Part shown: piece after piece, positions 30,456 through 42,230 of the stretch
Layout: every line of letters begins with the position of its first letter
Numbering within the stretch: position 1 is the first letter of the stretch
DNA from: Plasmodium coatneyi
Lineage: Eukaryota; Apicomplexa; Aconoidasida; Haemosporida; Plasmodiidae
Length of the DNA stretch: 64,000 nt
Direction of reading: 5' to 3'
Assembly (NCBI RefSeq): GCF_001680005.1
Contig: NC_033567.1
Coordinates: 2,666,001 to 2,730,000 of the forward strand
Notes under the pieces: generated by a model
Database searches by the model: none
What the model was told of the DNA's origin: nothing
Seen by the model: only the letters and a program-made list of their open reading frames with translations
Program-made: the position numbers and the translations under genes

Positions 30456-33400
30456 TCAGCCCACGTTCTTAACCTTCGGCACGAACTTTTTTATTTCCCT
30501 TTTCACTTCAACCTTCTTGTTTATTTTCACGTTGACTTTATTCTTGTCGATGAAGATGGCGTTTTTTTTCGCCTTTTCGAGTAGGTTCTTCAGTTCGGGT
30601 CCGTCTGTGCTGGACTCTGCGTAGGTGCAGTGAAGGAGGTAAAGTAAAAGGGGTGAAGTAAAAGGGGTGAAAGTAAAGAGGACGAATAAACACGATACGT
30701 TACAACGGTGCGGCCGAACGATTGGCACCACCACAGGCGTTCCCCTTACGTGATTCCACCTCCGCTGGCGCAGCAGACACCGGCTTGGGAACCGGCTTCT
30801 TCAAAATTGCCGAAGGGGCCCCCACTGGCTTTATCTTCAAAAGGGAAAGAACTTTATTCTTAATCGATAATTTTTTCTCCAAACGTTTTTCCGTTTGTGT
30901 CAGTTCGGATTCTTCTTTGGGCGGATCAGCAGTTGTAGCCGTTGTAGGAGTTGGAGCAGTTGGAGCGGTTGTCGCCGTCTGCTTCTCACTGGGGGTGCCC
31001 TTCTTCGCAGCATCAGAACCTTTGTCTTCTTGCTCTTTAGATGCAACGGGTATCTTCAGAGACATTTTTTTTAACAGCTTGTTTAGGTTCTCTTTTTTGG
31101 GTTCTACTTTTATTTTCAGAACTGGTTTTATCGCCTTACTGGCGACGTTGTTGTCCTTCAGGTTGCTGTCCTTTTTTGCTTCGTCTGTGGGGTCGCTCTT
31201 TGCAGGGGGTCCGGCGTCACTTTTTGCTGCGTCTAAGGGGTCATTTTTTGTAGAGGTTACTGGGTCATTTTTTGCTAGTGCTGCTGTGTCACCTTTTGCA
31301 GAGGTTACCGGGTCCGCTTTCTTTGCGAAATTTTTCTTTCCCGGCAAAGGCAACTTAATCTTCATGATTCCGTCCTTCCCCAGTGGGGAGATCTTCTTCA
31401 AGCCGACTGGACCCTTCTCTAACGCGTCCTTTTGTTCTGTCGTTTTGGCAGCTGCTTGCTCTGCCGTTTTTTCGACCGTCTGTTCGACCGTTTGTTTGAC
31501 CGTTTGTTGGGCCTTTTGCTCTCCCTGTGGTTCCCCCTTTTTCGCCTCGGGGACACTAGCTCCCTTACTGCTCGAGACAGGTAGACCTTTCTTCAAAGGA
31601 CCTCCCAGCTTGCTGACACTCCCCTCAGCGGGGGTTGTGGAAGCACTGCTGCCATCCTCCCCATTCTTAGACTCGAACCGTTTCGCTAGATTTTTTATTC
31701 GACTCTGAACTAGGGAAACGGTGCTGTTCTTTTCTCCCTCCTGATTATTCTGACTGCCAACCGGGGTGACGCTCTTGTTGTTACTGTCTTCATTCTTTCG
31801 ATTGAGGCTGATCCGTTTGGAGTCTTCCTTCTGGAGAGTGCTTCCCTTCACATCGGAGCTGGACTTGTTGGCGTCCGCCGTGGGGGCTGCTGGAGGGGTG
31901 GTAAAAATGGGAATGCACATTGGTGTGCATTGCTGTTCATTGGGAACGGTTCACGTTTCATCGCCCCGTTGCAGCAATGTATACGTAGATGCCTGACTTA
32001 CCCGAGTCGCCATTCTTCGGGGTGTACGGCTTGAAGGTGACCTTATTTCCCCTCTGAAGGAGGGTCGTCCCCTTTCCTGCATTCTTAGCAGACAGCGGTT
32101 TCACATTCGACTGCACAGGAGGCTGTTCCTGCGGCTTCACATGCATCTGTGACGGTGGATCCCTTTCCTCGATAACCTTGCTCAGAAGGGCGCTCTTCTG
32201 AAAGGTCACTTTGGCGCTGCTCTCCACCTTCCGATCCTCCCCGGAGGGAGCATCGTTTGGATTGCCTTCCCCATACGGAGCATCCACCATCGACTGCTGC
32301 CTGGCTTTCCTAAACATTTCAGCTGGAAGGAACGAATCCTCCGGAGAAGGAAACACAGACACATGCATTTTTCCTATTATCTCCGGTTTGGAATTTGCAA
32401 CCCTTGAATAAATATCCCATGATGCGTCTCTCACTAGAGTTTTCTCACTAATGAAAGAACACATAGATGTGCCAATGAGTGCCTTCCCATTCACGTCGTG
32501 TACATCTATCATAAAACTGGGGATGTGTCCTGTGTCTTTTTGTGGCAATGAAGTTAAATTTATTGTGTAGTCTATGTTAAAAATATATTTGCCTCCATTT
32601 CCACGTCCATTCATGTCCCTTGGTTTGGTTACTCTCTTCGTGTTCTGAATTGCAGAGGTAGTCGTCTCACTGTCGTATCGGACGACGCAGATAATTCTTG
32701 CGTTTTCCTTCTTGTAGCTAATTTCTAGGAATCCAATTTTGATACAGAATCCTTGTAAGTCCTGAGGGATAAGTTGGCTGTAACTTGGCCTATTCATATC
32801 ATGCTCGCTTCTTACCTGTTTGCTTTGTTCTTCCTGGACATACCTGGAGAAGAGCGCGTCATCGGCATAGTTTTCCTTGGAGATTTCCCTGTTGAAGGCA
32901 CTTCCACTTCGCTGCATCGAATCTGAGATGCTTCCACCCCGGGTCTGAGCATCCAAGTGACTGCTCCTTTGGTGAGAATCGGTCGGGACAACCTCATTGT
33001 GGGGGGCATACCTCGAGGGGGGTAGCCAGCCGTCCCCTTCAGACGGCACCACCGGAGGAATAGGAGGAACTGGAGGACTGATAAATTTTCCATCCTTCAG
33101 TAACCCAATGGATCCATAATACAACACTCCGTAGAGTGAATTAATGCGAGGGTCAAGAGTTCTACATGGGTAGATATAATCCAGTAATGTCTTGATGGTG
33201 TTCCTCTTACTGTTCGTGTTGATCCCGTAGGCATTGACCTCCGCTGCTACTTGTGTGCAAACACCAGAGAACGACTGTACCAGGGTGTCTAGCTGTATGT
33301 ATAAAAGATCAATACGTCTAACTGTGTCTATTAACGAGCTCTGATTCTCTTTAATGTTTTCCAACTTGCTTTCTAACTTATCCGTGTAGAGTTTGTTCTT

Positions 33401-33679
33401 CTGCAATGTCGTGTAAGTCTCGTTCAACTGTGCATGCAAATAATAATTTTTCTTCTCACAATCGGTTCTTTTTTCTTTTTCTATTTTGTATAGCTTAAAA
33501 TAGAACCTTATTTTATTTTCTAGTTCTTCTAATACGTGTTCTATGATTTCTGGTTCGGGTCGAGCTCTTTCGTGAAGTGTGTCCTTCGTTAGGCTGTACT
33601 TGTTCTGATGCACCTCCTCCAGGTTGTTCAGTGCATCCGTCCACACCTTCCCCTCGCTGCTCCTTTTTTTCTTTCTCAT
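30456..33679 (-). CDS. Conserved Plasmodium protein, coiled coil plus C2-like domain
   Basis: Three exons: 32002-33679, 30750-31889 and 30456-30616. Donors are GTAAGT and GTAAGG, phases join, and the product is 992 residues. I do not recognise the gene. Residues about 40-190 are a heptad-rich coiled coil (KIRFYFKLYKIEKEKRTDCE onward). Residues about 300-470 have the strand pattern of a C2 domain (FCIKIGFLEISYKK, ARIICVVRYDS, KYIFNIDYTINLTSL, FMIDVHDVNGKALIGTSM). The rest of exon 1 and exon 2 is Lys/Ala/Pro/Asp-rich low complexity. Exon 3 encodes a short basic tail (ELKNLLEKAKKNAIFIDKNK). The frame opens at GTG 33721; the first ATG is 33679. The exon 2 acceptor has a CAGCAG choice, 31889 or 31886. 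A membrane-cortex or cytoskeletal role would suit C2 plus coiled coil, but that is speculation. Confidence 0.7.
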
Positions 33680-35146
33680 TTGTTCGGTTGGGTGGAATGT
33701 GGGTTTTAGTGGTGCGTCCACGTTGATATTATAGATGCAGCACTATCGGTGCGTCTTTTATGCCTACTGACGTCTGCTATTATCACTGGTAAGCGCTAGC
33801 ATGTGCAAAACAATTCGCGTGAGGCAGGTAACAGGGTTTTAGTGGGGGAAAAAAAGACGAGACAACTTTAAAAGGCGGTGTCGTTTTAATGTGAAAAGGT
33901 AATTTAAAAGAGAAGACAAATTGGGGTAAGTACAAATGTATGCGCGCTGCGTATCACGAGGCTCGTGGGATTCGCTCGTGGGTTCAGTTGCGCAGCGGGA
34001 TTAAAGAGGACAATTAAAAGTGGCTGTTAAAAAGGACAATTAAAAGTGGCCGTTAAAATGGGTACTGGCGTAGCCGTTGATGTGACAACTTGAGCGGCCT
34101 TTCAAAGCAGACGTAGAGCTCGCCAAAGGGCGCATCTCTTTAAAAGCGTCTGATACGGAACAATGAGTAAAAGTGGAGGGGAAAATCAATTAATTCGCGC
34201 AAGAGGAGATGGTCAGTCTGCGTGTGCGCACATGTGTACAGGTACATATACGTGTATATATTTACGTACGCACAAGTGCACCCTGTAGACAATGGGCGAA
34301 CCTTGAAGGCGGTTCAAGGACGCCTGAATTCGCGCGAAAATAATTTGTGAACAGACGCAACGTCGTTCGGCAGGTCGCGCTGCGAATTCGTATTTTGGAA
34401 AAGTTTTCCAAAAACGAGTTTGCTATATTTTAACACATTTTTTTTTTTTGCTACAATTTATTCTTTATTTTTATTTTTTAAGGTTTATTTTTAATTTTTA
34501 CATTTTTCCGCTTTTACATGGGAAAAAATTCACTTCCCGTTTAATATCCTATTGTGCGTTTTTTTTCCGAGCGTGTGAAGTGAATGCAGGAGTTGAACGA
34601 CGTTGCCTCGTCCGTCTACCGGCAGAACGATTCTGTCAGTCGGTGTCTTTCCCCTGAGGAAACCGTTCCTTTTTTTGTGGCCATTTCATCATTCTTCTTG
34701 TGTTCACTTTCGCTATTTATGCAGCCATTTTACTGCTCTTTCTTAGGTTCACTTTCGCTTTTTATGCGGACATCGCCATCTCCCATGCGAACAGCTTCTT
34801 CCCTACACACGCACACAAATGCACACACAAAATTGCCTTTTTTTTTTTTTTTTTTTCTAGCCACCTTGTTCAGGTAATTAAAACGTTTTTGCGCTTTTGT
34901 AAAAAAACGTTTTAATTATCCATTTTGGCTAGCTCCTTCGTGAAAAAATTATGACTGTTCAGGTGAAAAAATGGACACTCCTCATATTTGTCTTCGTTTT
35001 CATCGTAGAATTAATTTGAGTTTATTTGTTGAAAGCGCGAGTTGGCAAAATGGTTGGGCGGACACATGTACGTAATGTTCGTGGCATATCTTCAGACACA
35101 AGGGCAAAGTGACAACTGACAAGTGGCAACTCGCGCGTGTAAACTT
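33680..35146. other. Intergenic region upstream of the C2-like gene
   Basis: About 1.5 kb between two - genes. It contains a 26-bp direct duplication (34007-34058), AT-rich DNA near 34440-34500, a T-run near 34838-34857, and two copies of the dispersed motif at about 34861 and 34950. No gene seen. Confidence 0.6.
34007..34058. repeat. 26-bp tandem duplication
   Basis: Two adjacent copies of a 26-bp unit beginning AGGACAATTAAAAGTGG, differing by one base. It lies about 330 bp upstream of the C2-like gene start. Confidence 0.9.
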
Positions 35147-36700
35147 TTACAAAAGTGCGTATATACCCATCGCCGCGTGCGTGGCCACGAAGTAACCAAA
35201 GACACCCCAGAAGGTGGCGGCAAAGGCCAAATCAGGTCTGCCCAATACATCAGACATGAGCGCAGCAGTACTGGGTCCCCCGACATTTGCATTGATGGCT
35301 AGCAAAACTTCGTCTACATGTAAAACCAGGCGAGACCATTTGGTAACCACGTTAAACATGGACGAAAAGGAAAACACACAAATTAAATGGGTAACAAGTA
35401 GGCATACCACCAATATGGTTAGCGGTTTTACAGTGTTACATAGAACGCTCACATCAATGGACATTCCCGAAAGGGACAAATAGTAAACTGTTAAAAGGTG
35501 CAACACGGTTGAGTAGTACTCTGTAGCCCTGAAATAAATATGTGTGATAAAAACTGCTGCTCTTTTTGTGCGTCTCGTTATCCGGCTGGCCATAATGTGT
35601 GCAATGTAATCCAGGCAGAATAGGTAGCCAAAGGTAAGTGCAAATAAAATGTACGTTTTGAATTTTTCAGCCGGGATATAGGAAGTGACAAACTGATAGA
35701 TGAACTCGTAGTCGCTCAGCACTTTTGTGCTCAGTCCTATTATGAGCATGATGGATACGCAGTCACATAGGCATTTGCACAGCAATGGGGGTAAAAAGTA
35801 CACCTGATGGTGCTTTACCTGGTGGTCCTCTCCTAGGGGTAATGGCCAGTCTTCATCATTTGCGAACGACCCGTATGATGCGTACCGTGGTGAATCACAC
35901 AAGAGGTGCGTTATTTCTTCTTTGTTCTTTGCCTCCCTCTGTTCATCAGATAGCTTCATTGCACTTCCATTTTTTTTCGAGACACATTCACTGTTGTTGA
36001 GCGGTTCAGGCTCCTCCCCGTGGAGAGAGAAAAAAAGGACAACATGTTTCCATAAGGGCAAAGTGACAAGAAACAGATTGGTAAACAAATCGTCTAATAT
36101 GAACATGCTGTTTCTTTCCAATATGTTTACCGCTAACAGGTCGGAGACCTCCACAAAATTTATGTAACCACCGATGTACGTAGCAACGAAGCAGCTGGTG
36201 TTTTTCCGCAAACGTTCTTCACTCTCCTTTGTGTCCTCTTGCAAAAAGAACCTTTTCGTTAAGTGGTAAGAAGTGACTCCTCCGATGAGTGTCCCTATAG
36301 CGCCGAACATAAAAGCAATGCCAAACGGCGCAAACCTGCTGCTGCGAATTAGTAAATTGTACAAGGATTTTTTTTTCTTTTTTTCCTCCTCTGTGCAAGC
36401 AGTTTCACGTTTTCCGTCTTCACGCCGCTCACACACAATTACCTTCTTTTTCATGCACGAAAAAGTCATCATGAGGGATATGCATAACGAGTAAGACAGT
36501 ACCCCTTGCACAACCCAGTCTACATACTTCCTGTCGTCAATTTTTATTTCGAGCATTCCATTGAGCAATATGCCCAGAAGGAAGCTGAACAAATGCACAT
36601 TTGGGAAGTTCTTCCATTTTTTGCTAAACTGAAGTGGCAAAAATAGGAAGCAAATCACGAGGGGGGCAAAGCGTGCGTTTTTCCTCACCTGTTCAATCAT
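35147..36700 (-). CDS. DUF819 family multi-pass membrane protein
   Basis: A 517-residue single-exon protein with about ten hydrophobic segments. The C-terminal region carries the DUF819 signature: INANVGGPSTAALMSDVLG, then FAATFWGVFGYFVATHAAM, matching the NIGGPATAAA...GxxGYxxGT pattern of bacterial and plant members. An earlier FGAIGTLIGGVTSYHL resembles the first half of the family repeat. Two hydrophilic loops (near 105-125 and 240-285) are parasite-specific. DUF819 proteins have no firmly assigned substrate. The N-terminus has no clear signal peptide. The first four codons are followed by CAG/GTGAGG, which resembles a splice donor, so an alternative first exon cannot be excluded. It is divergent from syntaxin 5. 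Confidence 0.82.
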   Translation of the reverse strand: MIEQVRKNARFAPLVICFLFLPLQFSKKWKNFPNVHLFSFLLGILLNGMLEIKIDDRKYVDWVVQGVLSYSLCISLMMTFSCMKKKVIVCERREDGKRETACTEEEKKKKKSLYNLLIRSSRFAPFGIAFMFGAIGTLIGGVTSYHLTKRFFLQEDTKESEERLRKNTSCFVATYIGGYINFVEVSDLLAVNILERNSMFILDDLFTNLFLVTLPLWKHVVLFFSLHGEEPEPLNNSECVSKKNGSAMKLSDEQREAKNKEEITHLLCDSPRYASYGSFANDEDWPLPLGEDHQVKHHQVYFLPPLLCKCLCDCVSIMLIIGLSTKVLSDYEFIYQFVTSYIPAEKFKTYILFALTFGYLFCLDYIAHIMASRITRRTKRAAVFITHIYFRATEYYSTVLHLLTVYYLSLSGMSIDVSVLCNTVKPLTILVVCLLVTHLICVFSFSSMFNVVTKWSRLVLHVDEVLLAINANVGGPSTAALMSDVLGRPDLAFAATFWGVFGYFVATHAAMGIYALL

Positions 36701-38722
36701 CAGATGGTGTTACGAAGGGCAATGTGTTTCACTTAATCGTTTTTCAATTTTTTTTTTTTTCTTTTCGCCAAAGGAGGGTAGAAAAACCTGTCATGTACAA
36801 CCGTTGGCATTTTAATTATGCATGTAGTATTTGGGTCCCTTTTTTTTTTTTTGTTCGCAAGCTGCTTCTCTTTTAATCGAATCAAGTGACGGCGCCCTTG
36901 GGGTTGCCACTCAGTGGTGGTTATACGTACAACATATTTATGGAGATTCATGTGAGCATTTCCCACGTTGTTGGACCTTTCAATTTGTGAAGAAATGCAA
37001 AAAAAAAAAAAAAAAAAAGAAGCCTATTTTTTGATCAATTCTGCTAAATTCCATTGTAGTATTCTTATTTCCCCTTTGTGGCAAAGTTCGAAATGGGGAT
37101 GTAGAGGACGACCTCGTTTGGGCGGTGGCACCAAGGGGCGCAAGGACACTACCGCAACGCATGAGGCGTTGTATGTACATATTTATATGTACGTTACTGG
37201 TGGTGATTATGTATGGGGGTGCTCTTTCTTTTTATGCGCAACCGCGCTTGAGCATTCTGGCCGCTCGCCACACACCTGCGTTTATCCACATTTTTTCAAA
37301 AACAGAAAAAATGTATAGACGATCTTACAACGCTGCTTTTTTCAAATGCGTCTTTATGTTTGCAAAAACTGGATGGATGTGTCGAAAAATCCCATTGGAG
37401 TGCAAAAATTAGCTAGCTGGTTTAAAAAAAAAAAAAAAAATATGAACCGTTCAGGTGAAAGTGAACAATACGGAAGATTTTCCAAAAGGGACATATTACG
37501 GTGTTGATACATTTGCAATCCTTTTGGGGTTATTATCGGGACGGACAAAAAGGGGGTTACTTCCCCATGTTGGGAATTGCCTCATTTGTGTTGCATGGGG
37601 GGCCAACATACACATGTTCTCACGCATGTATGCATGTGTCAACTGCGAAATGGCGAGCCTCCCACGAAGCAACAAACCGAACGACCGGTTAAGTAACAGT
37701 ACAGATGGACACACGGCAATACAGCACGACGACATGCTTCATCTAACCCCGTACGTAGATAACCTGGGGGACGATCTGCCGAAAATTTCTCCACCCATTC
37801 GGGAAGGAAAAAATTTGCAACAAAGTCAAAAATAGCTGCCGAACATGGCATACACATTATATCGGAGGGAAAACATTGACATGCCCCAAGTTGGCAAAAA
37901 CCCATTTCGAAGCAATTTTTAAGTGGCTTCTCACGTTTGGAACACTTCCGGGCAGTTAACTTCACGTTTTATTTGGCGACTCTGCACGCCTCATTTCACC
38001 CGTTCGTGCCGTTTTTATTTTTTTTTCTCTCATTTTGGCACGGCGTATGGACTGCATTTTAAAAAAAAAAATTTTTCGATGGGGTAAATGAACAGCACAG
38101 CACGTGCAAAGCTAGGTAATCTCCACAAACGTAGCCGAGGGAGGAAGCGGCCCGAACACCTGCCAGGGTTTTAAGCAATTGTACTGCGTATGTGCTGGGC
38201 GTAGCAATAGGCGCTTGTTGGGGATATACCGTCGAACAGGTGCTCCCCCTCCAAGGTCACACCGTCATTCCCTGGTATGTATGCTGCTGCGCGGGTTTAC
38301 CGCTTTACAGCTTCACGCCTTTCCACCTCGTACCATCGTCCTTGCGGCCCTTGTGCCGATCACACAAAAGGATATACAATTGAACAGATGGACGGAGAAG
38401 GCGAGGGTCACGTCCAAGTCGAAAATGCGAACGCGCCAGCCCTATTCAAATGAGCAAACTACTTTTAAAAGGAAGACTTTTTTTTAATATCTTTGAGAAA
38501 AAAATGAATGACCGAATGGTTAGTTCGCTTGCCAGTTGTACATTACCCTATCGTACTTTCCAAAACGTGCGAGTTTGAAAATTTTCCCTTCAGCGGAAGA
38601 AAGGAGAGGGGAAAAAAAAAAAAAAAAGACGAACAATTTTCTGCCGTCGATTTACCCCCTTTTTTTTTTTTTTTTCTTTTTCTGCGTGTGAGGGGAAAAG
38701 TATCCAATCTGTGTTGCGGAAA
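36701..38722. other. Divergent intergenic region, DUF819 / syntaxin 5
   Basis: About 2.0 kb of shared upstream DNA with A/T runs near 36750, 36840, 37000, 37423-37440, 38619 and 38661. A copy of the dispersed motif, TATGAACCGTTCAGGTG, lies at 37441-37457. Short open frames have no family features. Confidence 0.6.
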
Positions 38723-40178
38723 ATGCCGTATGTGGACAAAACGGAGGAGTTTTTCAAAGCGGTTGAACGGCTGAGCAATGAGAACTTCGACTTTAGGAAG
38801 GATAGGAATGTTGGTCAAGACACGGAGGTGAATGAGTTGGCATCGAAAATCACGGACCTGCTGCACAGGGGCAACCAAAAGTTGCAGCAGTTGGAAAGAT
38901 GTAAGTGCTGATGAGGGGGTGAACCGAAATGGCAACGGAGTAGCACAAACTGATAAGCCACAACGGCGTAGTAGTGACCACCCCCTTGACACAGAACTGT
39001 ATCAGATGAATGTGGTACCTCGTTATGCGGGGATTTACCTTTTGTCTAGATACACTTCTCATGGAGTTCCTCCTTTTACTTCCCCCTTTGCAAGGTGTTC
39101 GACAGAAGGGAATATTCAACGACAAGACTTCGCAAATAGAAGAGCTAACTTACGAAGTTAAGCAGACCATAACGGATGCTACCAACGACGTAGATGCGCT
39201 GGTGCAGTATGTCTGCAACCTTAATATTAGCAACCCACAAGGAAGGACGCACCTGGACAATATTATTTTCTCCCTAAAGAATCGCCTTTTTGAGTTTACG
39301 AAGAAATTTAAGGATGTATTGCACATTCGGAGCGAGGTAGGCGTTGACGGCAGGTTGGGTGTTAGGTTTGTCCACCCTTCCGGTGCTCTGCTGTGGTGGT
39401 CAATGGAGCACATACGTGTGAAAGTACCATTTATGTGGATGTTGTGTGGACACATTCGTTGTGATAGCATCCCCTTTTTGCTCCCCAAGTGTACCGCCTT
39501 CATTTGGTCCACACGCCTTTTTCCCCCCACCCCTTAGCACATAAAAAAACAAGTGAATCGCAGAAACATGTACTCCTACACGACGACCGAGTCGACATTC
39601 AGCAACGCCAACTACAAATTCACACCCCTTCGGGATATAGACATTGAGAGGTACTCTACCAGCATCTGTGTGCATCTGCACCATTCAGTTGTTTTGTCAC
39701 GTTTAGCTGACCACATACATGCATTTTTTCTTTTTCACCCTTCAGTGGGCAGCAACAAACCCTGAAGATGCCTGAGAGGACGTCCTATTTGCACTCCAGA
39801 GCGGATGCCATGGAAAACATACAAAAGATAATCGGGGACCTAGCACAGATGTTCCAGAAGGTCGCAACGATGGTCACTCAGCAGGATGAAATGATTCGGC
39901 GGATCGACGAAGACATTGACACTTCCCTTTACAACACGAGGGAGGGGCAGAACTACCTCCTGTCGTACTTCAACCGGTTGACGTCCACGCGGACACTCAT
40001 AATACAGGTAGGTCTTTTCATGCACACAGGGGGTAACGGCAGCTGTGTATCTTCCTCCGAATTGCCACTCCAACGTAGTTCTCACCACATTGTTCCTCCA
40101 CCTGCACCTTAATTCCTCCCCTTACAGATTTTCGCCTGCATTTTCATCCTGATAGTTTTTTTTGTATTGTTCACGTGA
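38723..40178 (+). CDS. SYN5: Syntaxin 5 (Qa-SNARE)
   Basis: Five exons: 38723-38900, 39095-39336, 39538-39650, 39746-40007 and 40128-40178. Splice sites are GT-AG, phases join, and the total is 846 bp (281 residues). Syntaxin 5/Sed5 is the Golgi Qa-SNARE of ER-Golgi fusion. The N-terminal part follows Sed5 (MPYVDKTEEFFKAV, RQKGIFNDKTSQIEELTYEV, the Habc region). Exon 4 holds the SNARE helix (LHSRADAMENIQKIIGDLAQ, then VTQQDEMIRRIDEDID with the zero-layer Gln). Exon 5 encodes only the membrane anchor (IFACIFILIVFFVLFT). The start is the first ATG; the frame opens at a GTG twelve bases earlier. Together with TRAPPC2 and p24 it forms part of the early secretory machinery encoded in this window. 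Confidence 0.94.
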
Positions 40179-41454
40179 GCAGTCTCTTCGTCTGGACAGC
40201 GCAAGGAAGTCCCGCCATGTCATTTTTATTTATTCCTCCGTTGTACCACTCATTGATGGAAGGAACATTCAAGGCCCCAATGTAGTGATGTCCCAGCGTA
40301 ACGATGCACCAACACAAACCGGCGACGTTACGAATAGCAGTGTTCCTTAATTTATTGTTTTTAAATTTGTAGTAGCAATAATCAATATGGCTAGCCAATT
40401 CGCACGGATTATAGCAGTCTTTTTTTTTTTTTTTTTTTTTTTTTTTTGTGTATGTCGTTTTTGCGCCCATATATATGTGCATTCCCATTTGATATTCTCT
40501 CATAAGCGCATGTCATTTGTTAAATGGTTCCCCCACTTCCACACACGTGTGATAACCCGTGCGATTACACGTTTGCAATGAAGTGGAAGCATCCGCAGAA
40601 TTAATATGTTTCTTGCATGTGCATTTATGTTATTATGAAGAATTAGGGAGTGGGCGACCTTCCTTATTGAAGAGGTCACACATGTTGCACGTAACTTGTG
40701 CGCGTCGCCCTCCCCCCCTTGCATTTGCCTATGCATTTGCGTGTGTGCCCAGGTCTACGTTTTGATTTTTTTTGTCCATTTTGTTTATCTTATGTTTATT
40801 TCATCTTACCAATCATGTGTAAGTCAAGTCTTCCTATTTTCTTCCCTCCTTTACAAATCCTTTTGCGCACCCTTTTGTGTGCAAATGTAGATTGCGCGTA
40901 TCAACTGCGGCGATCTTATTTACCCCCCACCTCCTGGGGGACTCCTCCAAGTTGTTTACATAATTTACGAAAACACTCCCCCCCTTTGCAATTAAAATTA
41001 TATGAAATTAATTTGGCTTTTTTCCGCTTGGCGTGAGCAGCAGCAGCGGTGTAGTATAGCATTGCGTCCATTTTTGCAAAATCGCCTGAACGGTTCATAA
41101 CATTATGCACTTTTTTTCTACACCGTTGCGAGAAGAGAACGTCACGGCGGACAACTGTCCTACCTTCAAATCTACAGTGGTGTAAATTCAATACGAAATA
41201 ACCGCACGAGCGCTTTTCAAAAGTTTAATGTCATAAAATGTGTTTAATTATTTGTGCATGTAGTATCATTAAAAAGGGGAAAATGTACGCAGCACATGGG
41301 ATGCGCAAAAAAAAAAAAAAAAAAAAGGAAACAAAGCATGACGCACACAGAGGGTGCACACTGAGCAAACAAGCAATCTCGTTCGTTCGGCCTACACTCT
41401 ATAAAAACTTAGCGGTGGAACTTCTCGCCAGAAGAACCATTCAGCAGAAACCTT
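40179..41454. other. Convergent intergenic region, syntaxin 5 / uL14
   Basis: About 1.3 kb of 3' flanks. It has a T-run at 40422-40446, an A-run at 41309-41325, and CGCCTGAACGGTTCATAA at 41083-41100, a strong copy of the dispersed motif. No gene seen. Confidence 0.6.
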
Positions 41455-42230
41455 TTAAACAATCGCCGAAGCGGCGGAAGATAACTTGGGCCACAACTCC
41501 GCACATTCCCTTGCAACAGGTCCTGTTATTGCTGATCCCTTCATTTCTCCTTTGGGGTTAACGATAACACCAGCGTTGTCTTCGAAGTAAATGAAGTACC
41601 CTTCGTGTCTTCTCCAGGCCTTCGACTGACGCGTGATTATTGCGTTTAGCACCTTTTTCCTCAGGTCGGGTTTTCCCTTCTTCACGGTGGCTAGCACCAT
41701 GTCACCAAGTGAGGCAGCAGGCAGTCTGTTCAAACATGAGCCAAATCCCTGTCGGTCAGGAGGGGGAAGAAAAAAAAATAAATTTAATGAGAATTGTGTG
41801 CTCAAGCAGCAAACAGACGTGTAGTACCGTAAATTCCTCCCTTTAGCACTTCCCCACCCGCACACACAGATATAGGCCCTCCCACGAAAAAGAAAAATAT
41901 ACAAAGGCATTCGATCAGTGAATTGTTTAATATATCGGCTAAAAGGTTTATCAACATGAAGATATTTTTCTGTCCTATCATTGAATTCATCATGAAAGCT
42001 TTATATATTTTAGGCGTGACAGGGTGGTTGGGCGGGAGAAGGCGAAGGGGGCGTAGCGAAGCCTCTCACGCCGGATACATATTCCGTATAGGCGAATTTC
42101 TTACCTGCACAGCAATAATGTACAAGTTTTTTCCTCCACTGTTATCACAGCAGTTGATGAGAGCCCCCACGGGGAGGGAAAGCGTTATTCTCATCTTGTT
42201 TTTCAACGTTCCAGCTCTTCCTCTCTTCAT
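41455..42230 (-). CDS. RPL23: 60S ribosomal protein L23 (uL14)
   Basis: Two exons: 42105-42230 (42 codons) and 41455-41748 (97 codons plus stop), giving 139 residues, the usual length. Exon 1 reads [20 protein letters not shown], then [19 protein letters not shown]. Exon 2 follows in phase with [60 protein letters not shown] and [13 protein letters not shown]. Splicing is CAG/GTAAGA to GACAG/G. uL14 sits at the subunit interface of 60S and is the docking site of eIF6, also encoded in this window. The large intron (356 bp) near the 5' end is common in ribosomal protein genes. It is divergent from the GlnRS gene. Confidence 0.96.

Noticed and set aside
30722..31708. 328-codon + strand open frame
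   Set aside because: It is antisense to the low-complexity exon 2 of the C2-like gene and starts at TTG; the reverse strand is supported by splice phases.
38500..38560. Possible tRNA-like stretch (GGTTAGTTCGCTTG)
   Set aside because: No acceptor stem or T-arm partner could be found; no tRNA gene is supported anywhere in the window.
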